The notes under the pieces are model-generated. The model was not told where the DNA came from, did not search any database, and saw only the letters and a program-made list of their open reading frames with translations. Below are positions 21,194-29,013 of a DNA stretch of 35,980 nt, piece after piece (position 1 is the first letter of the stretch; each line of letters starts with the position of its first letter). Origin of the DNA: a virus; IMG/VR virus record IMGVR_UViG_3300028558_000011, positions 1 through 35,980 of that record. One strand, given 5' to 3'. Made by a program: the position numbers and the translations under genes.

Positions 21194-21804
21194 CATTTGT
21201 TTTTGATCCAACGATCCCTGCAGCTAATAATAACCCTTCTGTAGATCAGCCGGTTATGTTAGCTAATAACGTTGCTAGCGATGGAATTATTGCAGTCGAT
21301 CACATAGGATATAATTTAATTAATGGTGGCAATCATCTACAAGTGCATTTACCTCAATATACTGCTCCCACTATTGTTAATGGATCAGCTACTGAAGGAT
21401 CAGTAATATACAGCGCAGCAGGAGTAGCAGATACAGCGCATGCACAATGCTTTTTTAAAAATGCTAACAATATCAATTTCCCAATGTCTTTTATAAGAGC
21501 ATGGGGATATGCCTCTGGAAATATTGCTTCTCCAACAAATAGTATAATAAATAATCAATCAAGCAATGTCACATCAGTGATAAGAACTGGTCTAGGAATA
21601 TTCACAGTAACTTTAAATGCAAATGTTGTGACAGGTGTTGATTATGGTGTTTTAGTATCTTCACTAATTCAGTCCACTGCAAATGGTACTCAATGCGGAT
21701 TTTTTAATCTTGGCGCTGGAGTATTTGAATTGCATTTTCTTAAATTAGACGGATCTGCATTTACAAATCCAACATCTTTTGCTTTTCAAGTTATGCAAAT
21801 TTGA
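21190..21804 (+). CDS. Beta-rich tail-associated protein
   Basis: A 204-residue beta-rich protein (TIVNGSATEGSVIYSAAGVA, then NFPMSFIRAWGYASGNIASP, then FFNLGAGVFELHFLKLDGSA) with no family I recognise. It starts by ATGA overlap with the adaptor-like gene and is followed 6 bp later by the large tail protein. It probably belongs to the tail or tail-fibre attachment complex. Confidence 0.6.
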   Translation: MTFVFDPTIPAANNNPSVDQPVMLANNVASDGIIAVDHIGYNLINGGNHLQVHLPQYTAPTIVNGSATEGSVIYSAAGVADTAHAQCFFKNANNINFPMSFIRAWGYASGNIASPTNSIINNQSSNVTSVIRTGLGIFTVTLNANVVTGVDYGVLVSSLIQSTANGTQCGFFNLGAGVFELHFLKLDGSAFTNPTSFAFQVMQI

Positions 21805-21810
21805 GGTTAT

Positions 21811-24780
21811 ATGGGAGAAAAATTAGTCATTGGCCCAATTAACAAAGGTTTACGAAATGATCGTACTGCTTTTGTTATTGACAATGATTCTTTTCCTACT
21901 TTATTGAATGCTTATCAATGGAGGGGTCGTGTTAAAAGAAAAAGAGGAACACAAATCCTTGGTAGATTAGAAAGACAAGTTGAAGATTTATCTTTAGGAA
22001 CTACAGATGGCTCTGGGAATTTTACAGGAAATATTTTTTCTCCTTTAGGATTAAAAGGAAATATTACTAATGTTACTCAGGCAAATCCAGCTCAAGTTAC
22101 GAGTGTCAATCACAATTTAGTGACTGGAGATCGTATTCTGATTACTGGTGTTCAGGGAATGACACAGCTCAATAATATCAATTATACTGTGACGTTTGTA
22201 AATGCAAATAATTTTACTATAGGTATAGATTCTACTGGTTTTACTGCATATACTTCTGGAGGACTATGGCAAAATTTATCTCAATTAGGCGCTGCAGTTG
22301 TACCTGGTTCAATAACCATCACAGATGGAGTTAACGTTTTTACAGATAATTCAATGGGAGTTCTTACCGGAATACCAGGAGGAACAGGGACCATAAATTA
22401 TTCCACTGGAGTGATCACGATAACTGGAGGTGCAGCAAATTCTCCTTTAGTACTTACATTCAGTTATTATCCTTCATTGCCTGTGATGGGTTTAGCAGAC
22501 TTTAATGAGGTCAACGTACAATTTCCAGGTACTATCGCATTTGATACCACTTATTCTTATGACATTTCTACAGCATTTCCGTATGCTATACACGATGTAA
22601 GTTTTTACAAAAATCCTGCCGCATCTGCATCTTTACCTGGTTACGTTCCAAAAACTAATCCTACTCCTCTTACTTGGAATGGACAAGACTATCAACAATT
22701 CTGGACAGTTAATTATCAAGGAGCTCTGTGGGCAACTAATGGAATAAATATTCCATTCAATATAACCAATATTGGCATGCAATTTAAACCTATAACTGGA
22801 ATCACTATAGATGCTGCTGGTCCTCCGGCACTTGCAACTCTTACTATAGTTGCTCATGGATTAGTAAGAGGAGATTTCGTATTTATAAATGAAGTTATAG
22901 GAATTACAGGAATAAATTTTCAAACGGGATATGTTGTTAGTGCTGATCCACAAGCTGCAAATACAGTACAAGTTGAATTTCCAAATGCTACCCTTGGTGG
23001 TGCTTATGTTTCTGGAGGCATAGCACAATATCTTACTAATAGATCAGATCCTACAAAAGATAGCTTACGATTTTATGATGGAGATCCGACTACTGGTCCT
23101 AATGGATGGGTAAATTTTTCACCACCTCTTTCTAATATGGATTATTCCGTATCCGATTTAGGTTTGGATCAATGGTATCTGGTAGGAGCAAGAGCAATAG
23201 TACCATTTAAAGATCGTCTACTATTTTTTGGTCCTGTTGTTCAAACATCTGATGTCAACAGTCAAATTTATCTTCAAGATACTGTTATTTATAGTCAGAA
23301 TGGAACGGCTTATTATACGTGTTCGTTCACAGCTCCTGCAATTAATTATCCTCTCTTCCCGGTAACTCCTCCTGGTTATGTTCCAGTATTAGTTCCAATT
23401 AATCAAAGTGCCACTCCTTCTGCTTATTTTGAAGATATTACTGGATTTGGAGGTTTTCTTACAGCTGGTGTAGAACAGGAAATAGTAACGGTTAGCACTA
23501 ATGAAGATGTTCTAATTGTTGGATTTACTAGAATGGAAACCAGATTAGTATATTCAGGAAATGACATCATTCCATTCAATTTTTTTATCATTAATACTGA
23601 GATGGGTTCAGGCAGCACTTTTTCAGCAATTAATCTAGATAAAGGAGTTATGACACGTGGTAGTAGAGGTTTTATTATCACAAGTCAAACAGCGTCTACT
23701 AGGTTTGATCTAGAGATACCTGATGAAGTATTTGAAATCAGATTGCCAAATAATGGTACGGAAAGAGTTTGCTCTCAAAGAGATTACCTAAGTGAATGGA
23801 TCTATTTTACTTATCCTGTAACTAGCATAAATTATAGATTTCCTACACAGACTTTACAATATAATTACAGAGATGATTCTTGGGCAATATTTAGAGAATG
23901 TTACACTACCTATGGTCTATTTAGAAAACAGACTGGGTTCACGTGGGCTACAGTGGGAAATCAATTTGAAACATGGAGTGAATGGACTCAACCTTGGAAT
24001 GCAGGACAATCAACCTTGTTAAATCCTTTGGTGATTGGTGGCAATCAACAAGGTTTCGTGATTTTAAGAAATATAGGCACTGCAGAAGGAGTTTCTCTTC
24101 AAATTCAAAACATCACTTCCAACACAATTACTTCTCATGATCATTGTTTGAATACAGGAGATTATTTTGTAATAAGTGGTGCATTGGGAACTGTAGGTGC
24201 AGCTGTAAATGGGAAAATATTCCAAGTATCTACAACTGCACAGGATTCGTTTATGTTTAATCCTTCCATTGCAACTGGACTGACTTATTTAGGAGGGGGA
24301 TTGATAACTAGAATGTACGTTCCATTCGTACAAACTAAACAATTTCCAACAGCTTGGCAATTGGGAAGAAAGACACGTCTCGGACCTCAGCAATATTTAT
24401 TAACAACTACAGATGATTCTCAAATAACTCTTTTAATATTTTTGAGTCAGGATGGAACTAATGCGTATAATGACGGTCCTATTGTGCCTGATGCTAATTC
24501 TATTAATAATTCTTTGGTTTACAGTACTATTCTCTACACTTGTCCTGAAAGTACAAATTTGGGTCTAACCCCTGCTAATACAAATTTACAGATGGTGACA
24601 GCTAAGACACAATCACAAATATGGCACAGGATCAATACTTCTCTTATAGGAGATACGGTACAAGTAGGTTTTACTATGTCAGATCAACAGATGAGAGATG
24701 TAGAATTTACCAATCAATTTTCAGAAATTGAAATACATGGATTTATATTAGATTGCTCACCAAGTCAATTATTATCATAG
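21811..24780 (+). CDS. Large tail hub/stabilisation-like protein with three FCCH-like domains
   Basis: A 989-residue protein. The start (GPINKGLRNDRTAFVIDNDS followed by FPTLLNAYQWRGRVKRKRGT) is typical of P22 gp10-like tail tube or nozzle proteins in environmental podoviruses. Three FCCH-like beta modules are inserted: about 82-152 (QANPAQVTSVNHNLVTGDRI), about 326-412 (LATLTIVAHGLVRGDFVF), and about 757-835 (NITSNTITSHDHCLNTGDYF). Between the last two, residues about 450-750 look like a beta-propeller-type body (VGARAIVPFKDRLLFFGPVV, then LQYNYRDDSWAIFRECYTTY). It probably extends the tail below the adaptor. A GAGG site precedes the ATG. The exact position in the tail is inferred. Confidence 0.75.
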   Translation: MGEKLVIGPINKGLRNDRTAFVIDNDSFPTLLNAYQWRGRVKRKRGTQILGRLERQVEDLSLGTTDGSGNFTGNIFSPLGLKGNITNVTQANPAQVTSVNHNLVTGDRILITGVQGMTQLNNINYTVTFVNANNFTIGIDSTGFTAYTSGGLWQNLSQLGAAVVPGSITITDGVNVFTDNSMGVLTGIPGGTGTINYSTGVITITGGAANSPLVLTFSYYPSLPVMGLADFNEVNVQFPGTIAFDTTYSYDISTAFPYAIHDVSFYKNPAASASLPGYVPKTNPTPLTWNGQDYQQFWTVNYQGALWATNGINIPFNITNIGMQFKPITGITIDAAGPPALATLTIVAHGLVRGDFVFINEVIGITGINFQTGYVVSADPQAANTVQVEFPNATLGGAYVSGGIAQYLTNRSDPTKDSLRFYDGDPTTGPNGWVNFSPPLSNMDYSVSDLGLDQWYLVGARAIVPFKDRLLFFGPVVQTSDVNSQIYLQDTVIYSQNGTAYYTCSFTAPAINYPLFPVTPPGYVPVLVPINQSATPSAYFEDITGFGGFLTAGVEQEIVTVSTNEDVLIVGFTRMETRLVYSGNDIIPFNFFIINTEMGSGSTFSAINLDKGVMTRGSRGFIITSQTASTRFDLEIPDEVFEIRLPNNGTERVCSQRDYLSEWIYFTYPVTSINYRFPTQTLQYNYRDDSWAIFRECYTTYGLFRKQTGFTWATVGNQFETWSEWTQPWNAGQSTLLNPLVIGGNQQGFVILRNIGTAEGVSLQIQNITSNTITSHDHCLNTGDYFVISGALGTVGAAVNGKIFQVSTTAQDSFMFNPSIATGLTYLGGGLITRMYVPFVQTKQFPTAWQLGRKTRLGPQQYLLTTTDDSQITLLIFLSQDGTNAYNDGPIVPDANSINNSLVYSTILYTCPESTNLGLTPANTNLQMVTAKTQSQIWHRINTSLIGDTVQVGFTMSDQQMRDVEFTNQFSEIEIHGFILDCSPSQLLS

Positions 24781-24786
24781 GTTTAT

Positions 24787-25257
24787 ATGTCTACTAATAT
24801 AATCAATCAGATTCCATACCTAAGAACCTCTAGAGAATTTCCAGAAGAATTGAAACAACTCACTGTGGAAGTGAATAAAGCTTATATAGATACAGCTAAT
24901 GCAGTCAACAATCGCATTATATCTATATTCCCAACTTCTAGACCTGCTATTAATGGAGAGTCATGGTTTTTGCTGAATAATCAACGTCAGCAAGGATTTA
25001 GACAAGTATACACTTTTACCAGTACAGCTTCCATAGCTCATAACATTCCGAACGTAGTCGCTGGTCAATTTGTGAGATGTTTTGGGTCATATACAGATAA
25101 CACAAATACTTATGGATTGATTTTTGGGAGCAATGTGGCAATAGCAGGACAGTTGGGTTTTTATGTAACCTCCACAAATATTATATTTACTGTAGGAGCA
25201 GGACATCCTACGCTTGTCAAGGGAACATTAGTTTTAGAATGGCTTTCTCAGCCTTAA
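24787..25257 (+). CDS. Conserved virion protein, tail region
   Basis: A 156-residue protein: a helical N-terminal third (FPEELKQLTVEVNKAYIDTA, then NAVNNRIISIFPTSRPAING) and a beta-rich C-terminal part (QVYTFTSTASIAHNIPNVVA to VKGTLVLEWLSQP). Small proteins of this layout recur after the large tail gene in related podoviruses. Function unknown, perhaps part of the tail tip or a fibre anchor. It follows the large tail gene by 6 bp. Confidence 0.65.
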   Translation: MSTNIINQIPYLRTSREFPEELKQLTVEVNKAYIDTANAVNNRIISIFPTSRPAINGESWFLLNNQRQQGFRQVYTFTSTASIAHNIPNVVAGQFVRCFGSYTDNTNTYGLIFGSNVAIAGQLGFYVTSTNIIFTVGAGHPTLVKGTLVLEWLSQP

Positions 25258-25323
25258 TAAAATAAGAACTATAATGAAATTAATTTCTTTACAGTGTTAT
25301 TGTATAGAAAAATAGAGGTATGT

Positions 25324-25887
25324 ATGTCGTCTCAATATGGATCAAGGGGACCTGTAGGTCGCATTGCTGGGCAAAGAATAGAATCTTCTCAACAATATAC
25401 TCCTGAGCAAATGCAATTATTCAAAAGCCTTTTTTCTCATGTAGGTCCTGATAGTTATCTATCTCGTCTAGCAGGAGGAGATGAACAACTGTTTTCACAA
25501 ATGGAAGCTCCTGCTATGAGGCAATTTTCAGGATTACAAGGTAATCTTGCTTCTAGATTTAGTGGAATGGGACTTGGTGGTAGAAGAAGTAGTGGATTCC
25601 AAAATACAGCCACGCAAGCTTCTTCTGATTTTGCACAAGATCTTCAATCAAGACGTCAGGGTTTACAAAGACAGGCATTACAAGACTTAATGGGCATGAG
25701 CAATACTTTATTAGGTCAAAGACCTTATGAACAATATGGATATGAAGAAGAGCAACCTTTTTGGAAACAAATATTAGGAGGTGCACTTCCTATAGCAGGA
25801 GGAGCGATTGGAGCAGCATTTGGAGGACCAGCAGGAGCTGCGGTAGGTGGTAAAATAGGATCAGCAGCAGGAAGAGCATTCATCTAG
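25324..25887 (+). CDS. Putative DNA-ejection protein with glycine-rich membrane segment
   Basis: A 187-residue protein. I start at the ATG at 25324 because GAGGT lies just before it; a longer frame from TTG at 25294 lacks that. The middle has a helical region (FQNTATQASSDFAQDLQSRR, then QGLQRQALQDLMGMSNTLLG). The C-terminal 38 residues (GGALPIAGGAIGAAFGG then PAGAAVGGKIGSAAGRAFI) form a glycine-zipper segment able to enter membranes. It is followed by two larger helical proteins, the place where P22-like phages encode three ejection proteins. The function is inferred from this layout. Confidence 0.62.
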   Translation: MSSQYGSRGPVGRIAGQRIESSQQYTPEQMQLFKSLFSHVGPDSYLSRLAGGDEQLFSQMEAPAMRQFSGLQGNLASRFSGMGLGGRRSSGFQNTATQASSDFAQDLQSRRQGLQRQALQDLMGMSNTLLGQRPYEQYGYEEEQPFWKQILGGALPIAGGAIGAAFGGPAGAAVGGKIGSAAGRAFI

Positions 25888-25895
25888 GAAAAAAT

Positions 25896-27062
25896 ATGAT
25901 AAACTTCGTTCAAAGACCAAAATCAAACAGAGAAAGATTTGCAAATGCATTTGGAGCGGCTGCTCAAGAAGGAGCAAAACTTATTCCAGAAGAATTACTA
26001 GGAAAAAAAGAAAGACAATCTCTTAGTGGTTTGATTGGAAAAGACGTTTCTGATATTCGTGATCCAAAAATGCTACAATCATTTTTAGATTCTGCTTTAT
26101 CTCAAGAAAATCAGTATTCAAAATTGAAAGGAAATTATGAAGCGGATGAAGAAAACTTTAAAAAAATAAAAGAAGCTTTTGGAGAGAAATTTGCTGATGT
26201 ATGGTTAGCCAGCGGCCAAGGAGAAAGAACTCTTCTAACTAAAGCTGCTTTAGACGCTAAATCTAGGGGAATAGATCTGGATGAAATGCTTGGATTCCAA
26301 GAAAAACAACAATCCCCACAACAAGAGATGCAACCTCAACAAAAAAATCCTGAAGAAAAAGTTTTTGATGAAATAAAAGATATTAAATCACAGCAAGATG
26401 AAGGGTTATTGCCTGCAGAAAAAATAGCCAGGGGAAAAGAAAGATATGATACTGGACTAAAGAAATATGAAGAAGCTAGTACTAAACTAGAGGGAATGGC
26501 TAGGGATAAGGAAAGATTAGACATATTAGAACATTTGGAAAAAAGCAAAAAATTGCCTAAAGGATTAGGACGTCTAAATATAGACAAAGAAGGAAATTTA
26601 AGAGCTGCATTTCTAGCATCTCCTGAAGCTCAAAGATTTGTTAAAACATTGAATGAATTTTCTTCCGGAGCAAAAAATACTTTTGGTTCTAGAGTCACTA
26701 ACTTTGACTTAACTCAATATTTAAAACGTTTTCCAACTCTCTTAAATTCATCTGAAGGTAGAAGACAATTAGTAGATCAGATGAGAATCGTGAACAAGAT
26801 AAATTCTGTTTACTATAAAAATCTTAAGAATGTTTATGACAGAGCTGGAGGCGTCAGAAATATAGATGCAGACGTAGCTCAAAGATTAGCTGAAGAAATT
26901 TCTGAAAGTAAAATAGAAAAACTAGCAGAGCAATTTAAAGAAGTTGGTGAATTTAGTTCCAAACCAGCTGCTTCTGAATTTAAAGGAAGAAGAATTGTAG
27001 ATGAAGGTACTGGAGAAATTTTTGTGAGCGATGGGGAAAATTGGATACCTGAGGGTCAATAA
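25896..27062 (+). CDS. Helical putative ejection protein
   Basis: A 388-residue, mostly helical, highly charged protein (KLKGNYEADEENFKKIKEAF, then EKIARGKERYDTGLKKYEEA, then VAQRLAEEISESKIEKLAEQ) with a Gln-rich stretch (QQSPQQEMQPQQKNPEEK, about 137-154). There is no signal peptide. Near the end, FKGRRIVDEGTGEIFVSDGE and WIPEGQ form a small beta motif. It lies 8 bp after the glycine-zipper gene and abuts the next. It is likely an internal virion protein released into the host with the DNA; no enzymatic motif is visible. Confidence 0.62.
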   Translation: MINFVQRPKSNRERFANAFGAAAQEGAKLIPEELLGKKERQSLSGLIGKDVSDIRDPKMLQSFLDSALSQENQYSKLKGNYEADEENFKKIKEAFGEKFADVWLASGQGERTLLTKAALDAKSRGIDLDEMLGFQEKQQSPQQEMQPQQKNPEEKVFDEIKDIKSQQDEGLLPAEKIARGKERYDTGLKKYEEASTKLEGMARDKERLDILEHLEKSKKLPKGLGRLNIDKEGNLRAAFLASPEAQRFVKTLNEFSSGAKNTFGSRVTNFDLTQYLKRFPTLLNSSEGRRQLVDQMRIVNKINSVYYKNLKNVYDRAGGVRNIDADVAQRLAEEISESKIEKLAEQFKEVGEFSSKPAASEFKGRRIVDEGTGEIFVSDGENWIPEGQ

Positions 27063-28328
27063 ATGGCATATAGATTTCTAGAAGAAGAAGAACCCAAGGA
27101 AAATAAATTTCTTTCGTCTGGTAAAGAAGCTCTTAGGCATGGAAGTAGAACTGCATCAAATATAGCTACTAGAGCCGTTGGAGTTCCTGGAGACATCTTT
27201 TCTTTAGTGAATCAATTTGTAGCCAAACCTGCTTCTAAACTAATAACAGGAAAAGAAGGTGTCCCATATGAAGAAACTGCTTTAGGAAAAATACTTCCTA
27301 CAACTGCTACTCATAGAAAAGGTTTAGAAGAAAAAACAGGTGAATACTTAAAGCCAAAAAATAAAGTTGAAAGTTTTGTAGATGATGTTTTAGAAGATAC
27401 TGCGCTATTGTTAAGTCCTTCTTCTGTAGTATCTAAGGGACTAAAAGCAGGAGGAGCTCTAAAAAGTTTTTTCAAATCTGTTGGTGCTAATTTAGCCGGT
27501 GAAACCACCAAACAAGTAGTTGGAAGTGAAACAGCAGGCGATATTACAAAATTAGGATCTTTATTTTTACTTTCAGTATTAGATCAAGAATCTGCTGCGA
27601 AACAAGTAGGAAAACTATATAGAAAAGCAGAGGAAAATTTGCCATCCAGTGCCAGGTCTAATGCTTCTTCATTATCAAAAAATTTAGACAATCTTGAACA
27701 CCAAATTACAAAAGGAAGGCCATTAGAGAATTTATCTCCTCAGGAAAAATTTGTCATTAATCAATCGGAGAAAGCAAAAAATTTGATCCAAAATGGTGAA
27801 ATCAGTGTAGAACAAGCAATTGCTCAAAAAAGAAGTTTAAATAAGGAACTTGCAACTCTTTACAAAGAAGTCCCTAAAAAAGGAGATCAAAAAACTGTAA
27901 AAAATTTTGCTAAGAGAATAGGATCTTACTTAAATCAGACCATTGATGAATATGGTAAGAAAAATCCTAAGTTTTACAAAGATTACAAGGCAGCAGATGA
28001 AGCTTTTGGAACTTTAGCTAAGTCTAATTTTGTATCTCATTGGATTGAAAATAATGTAGTCCAAAGTCCTGTTACACATGGTCTTCTACACGTAGTAGGT
28101 GGAAACATAGGAGGAGCTGCATCTGGAACTGTAGGAGCAATTTTACCTTATCAAGCTGCAAAATTGACCTATAGAATATCAAAATCTCCTACTTTAGCAA
28201 AAATATATGGAAATACTTTGAAAGCAGCTGCTAAGGAAGATTCTAAGTTATTTAATAAATATCTAAATGAATTAGATGAAAAGATGCAAGAAGAAGAAGG
28301 TAAAGAAAGATATAGATTTATAGATTAG
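27063..28328 (+). CDS. Helical putative ejection protein
   Basis: A 421-residue helical protein that starts directly after the preceding stop (TAA-ATG). Hydrophobic, alanine/glycine-rich segments (ALLLSPSSVVSKGLKAGGAL, then VGGNIGGAASGTVGAILPYQ) alternate with charged helices, as in ejection proteins that must cross membranes. No lytic transglycosylase or peptidase motif is recognisable. It ends in a 4-bp tail-to-tail overlap with a leftward membrane-protein gene and closes the long rightward run begun at 19220. Confidence 0.62.
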   Translation: MAYRFLEEEEPKENKFLSSGKEALRHGSRTASNIATRAVGVPGDIFSLVNQFVAKPASKLITGKEGVPYEETALGKILPTTATHRKGLEEKTGEYLKPKNKVESFVDDVLEDTALLLSPSSVVSKGLKAGGALKSFFKSVGANLAGETTKQVVGSETAGDITKLGSLFLLSVLDQESAAKQVGKLYRKAEENLPSSARSNASSLSKNLDNLEHQITKGRPLENLSPQEKFVINQSEKAKNLIQNGEISVEQAIAQKRSLNKELATLYKEVPKKGDQKTVKNFAKRIGSYLNQTIDEYGKKNPKFYKDYKAADEAFGTLAKSNFVSHWIENNVVQSPVTHGLLHVVGGNIGGAASGTVGAILPYQAAKLTYRISKSPTLAKIYGNTLKAAAKEDSKLFNKYLNELDEKMQEEEGKERYRFID

Positions 28329-28435
28329 AGCCAAGGCTCATCGATAGATATTTCTTTATCTTTTTTGCATGCGTCAATAAATCCTAACACCGCTATTACA
28401 GTAAAAATTCCTAAAACAATTAGTAAATAACTCAT
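28325..28435 (-). CDS. 36-residue membrane protein
   Basis: A short leftward gene for a peptide with one N-terminal membrane helix (YLLIVLGIFTVIAVLGFIDA) and a charged tail (CKKDKEISIDEPWL). GAGAGG lies before the ATG, and its ATG overlaps the stop of the 58-residue gene (ATGA). The two small membrane proteins are therefore made together. They are candidates for a holin/spanin-like pair, without family evidence. Confidence 0.6.
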   Translation of the reverse strand: MSYLLIVLGIFTVIAVLGFIDACKKDKEISIDEPWL

Positions 28436-28608
28436 TTTTTATTCCTCTCTTCTATAGCACAAAGCCTCCCATGGAAATCCTTCATTTCTCTTTCTATAGC
28501 AGAAATGAGATCAATAACTTGTCTATGATCTTGTCTAGATTCACTTCGAACCCATAAAAATAGACCGAAATTTGATGCTATCAGAACAAAAACTTGTGTC
28601 CAATCCAT
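28432..28608 (-). CDS. Small membrane protein with coiled-coil tail
   Basis: A 58-residue protein. The N-terminus MDWTQVFVLIASNFGLFLWV is a short membrane helix; the rest (SRQDHRQVIDLISAIEREMK, then DFHGRLCAIEERN) is an amphipathic coiled coil ending in a C-[AG]-I-E-E-R motif that recurs in small phage proteins near tail and lysis genes. AAAGGAG lies before the ATG. The topology is that of a small holin or antiholin-like protein. It overlaps the 36-residue gene by 4 bp. Confidence 0.65.
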   Translation of the reverse strand: MDWTQVFVLIASNFGLFLWVRSESRQDHRQVIDLISAIEREMKDFHGRLCAIEERNKK

Positions 28609-28641
28609 GATTTTTCTCCTTTCTCACTAAATTATAATGAT

Positions 28642-28905
28642 TTACGGATTCTTTGCAAGAACTTCGGAATGAATTTTCTCCATTCTGTCTTCTACCAATT
28701 TATCAATAATATTTTTTAAGTTTAGCAAAGAAATCCTATCTATTTCTGATCTAGCAATGCGATAGACTTTCTTATTTGCTGATCCTATATCACATGCAGT
28801 AATACGACCATTCTTTATGGCTCTTCGAATAGTGCTAGGATGTACTGCTATTTTAGAAGCAAACTCTTTAATCGATAGAAATTCATTTTCTTTACTATTC
28901 ATCAT
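28642..28905 (-). CDS. Excisionase-like HTH DNA-binding protein
   Basis: An 87-residue protein. Residues 8-55 form a MerR/excisionase-type winged helix: EFLSIKEFASKIAVHPSTIR, then RAIKNGRITACDIG and KKVYRIARSEIDRI. The rest is one helix that may dimerise. It heads a leftward trio with the two small membrane proteins and faces the rightward fibre operon. Three GTCAC elements lie directly upstream of its start. It probably regulates itself, the fibre operon or both. A role as recombination directionality factor for the serine recombinase is possible but not shown. Confidence 0.8.
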   Translation of the reverse strand: MMNSKENEFLSIKEFASKIAVHPSTIRRAIKNGRITACDIGSANKKVYRIARSEIDRISLLNLKNIIDKLVEDRMEKIHSEVLAKNP

Positions 28906-28907
28906 GT

Positions 28908-28938
28908 GTCACCAAATACGTCACTAGAGGTCACTATA
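28908..28938. repeat. GTCAC/TCACTA operator-like repeats
   Basis: GTCAC at 28908-28912, 28920-28924 and 28930-28934; the last two lie in direct repeats GTCACTAGAG and GTCACTATAG, 10 bp apart. The unit TCACTA-N4-TCACTATA (28921-28938) is the same arrangement as at 2163-2180. It sits between the divergent HTH gene and the fibre operon, next to the AT-rich element. Confidence 0.5.
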
Positions 28939-28945
28939 GGTTAAA

Positions 28946-28957
28946 TAAAAATATAAA
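28946..28957 (+). promoter_or_regulatory. Recurring AT-rich element TAAAAATATAAA
   Basis: Exact match to TWAAARTNTAAA, 8 bases after the TCACTA repeats and 56 bases before the fibre gene ATG at 29014. It contains TATAAATA, which also resembles the T4 late -10 box. Confidence 0.5.
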
Positions 28958-29013
28958 TAATAGATTTTACTGAAAAAATGTCATATTTTGGTGCTTTTAA
29001 AAAGAGGTTAAAA

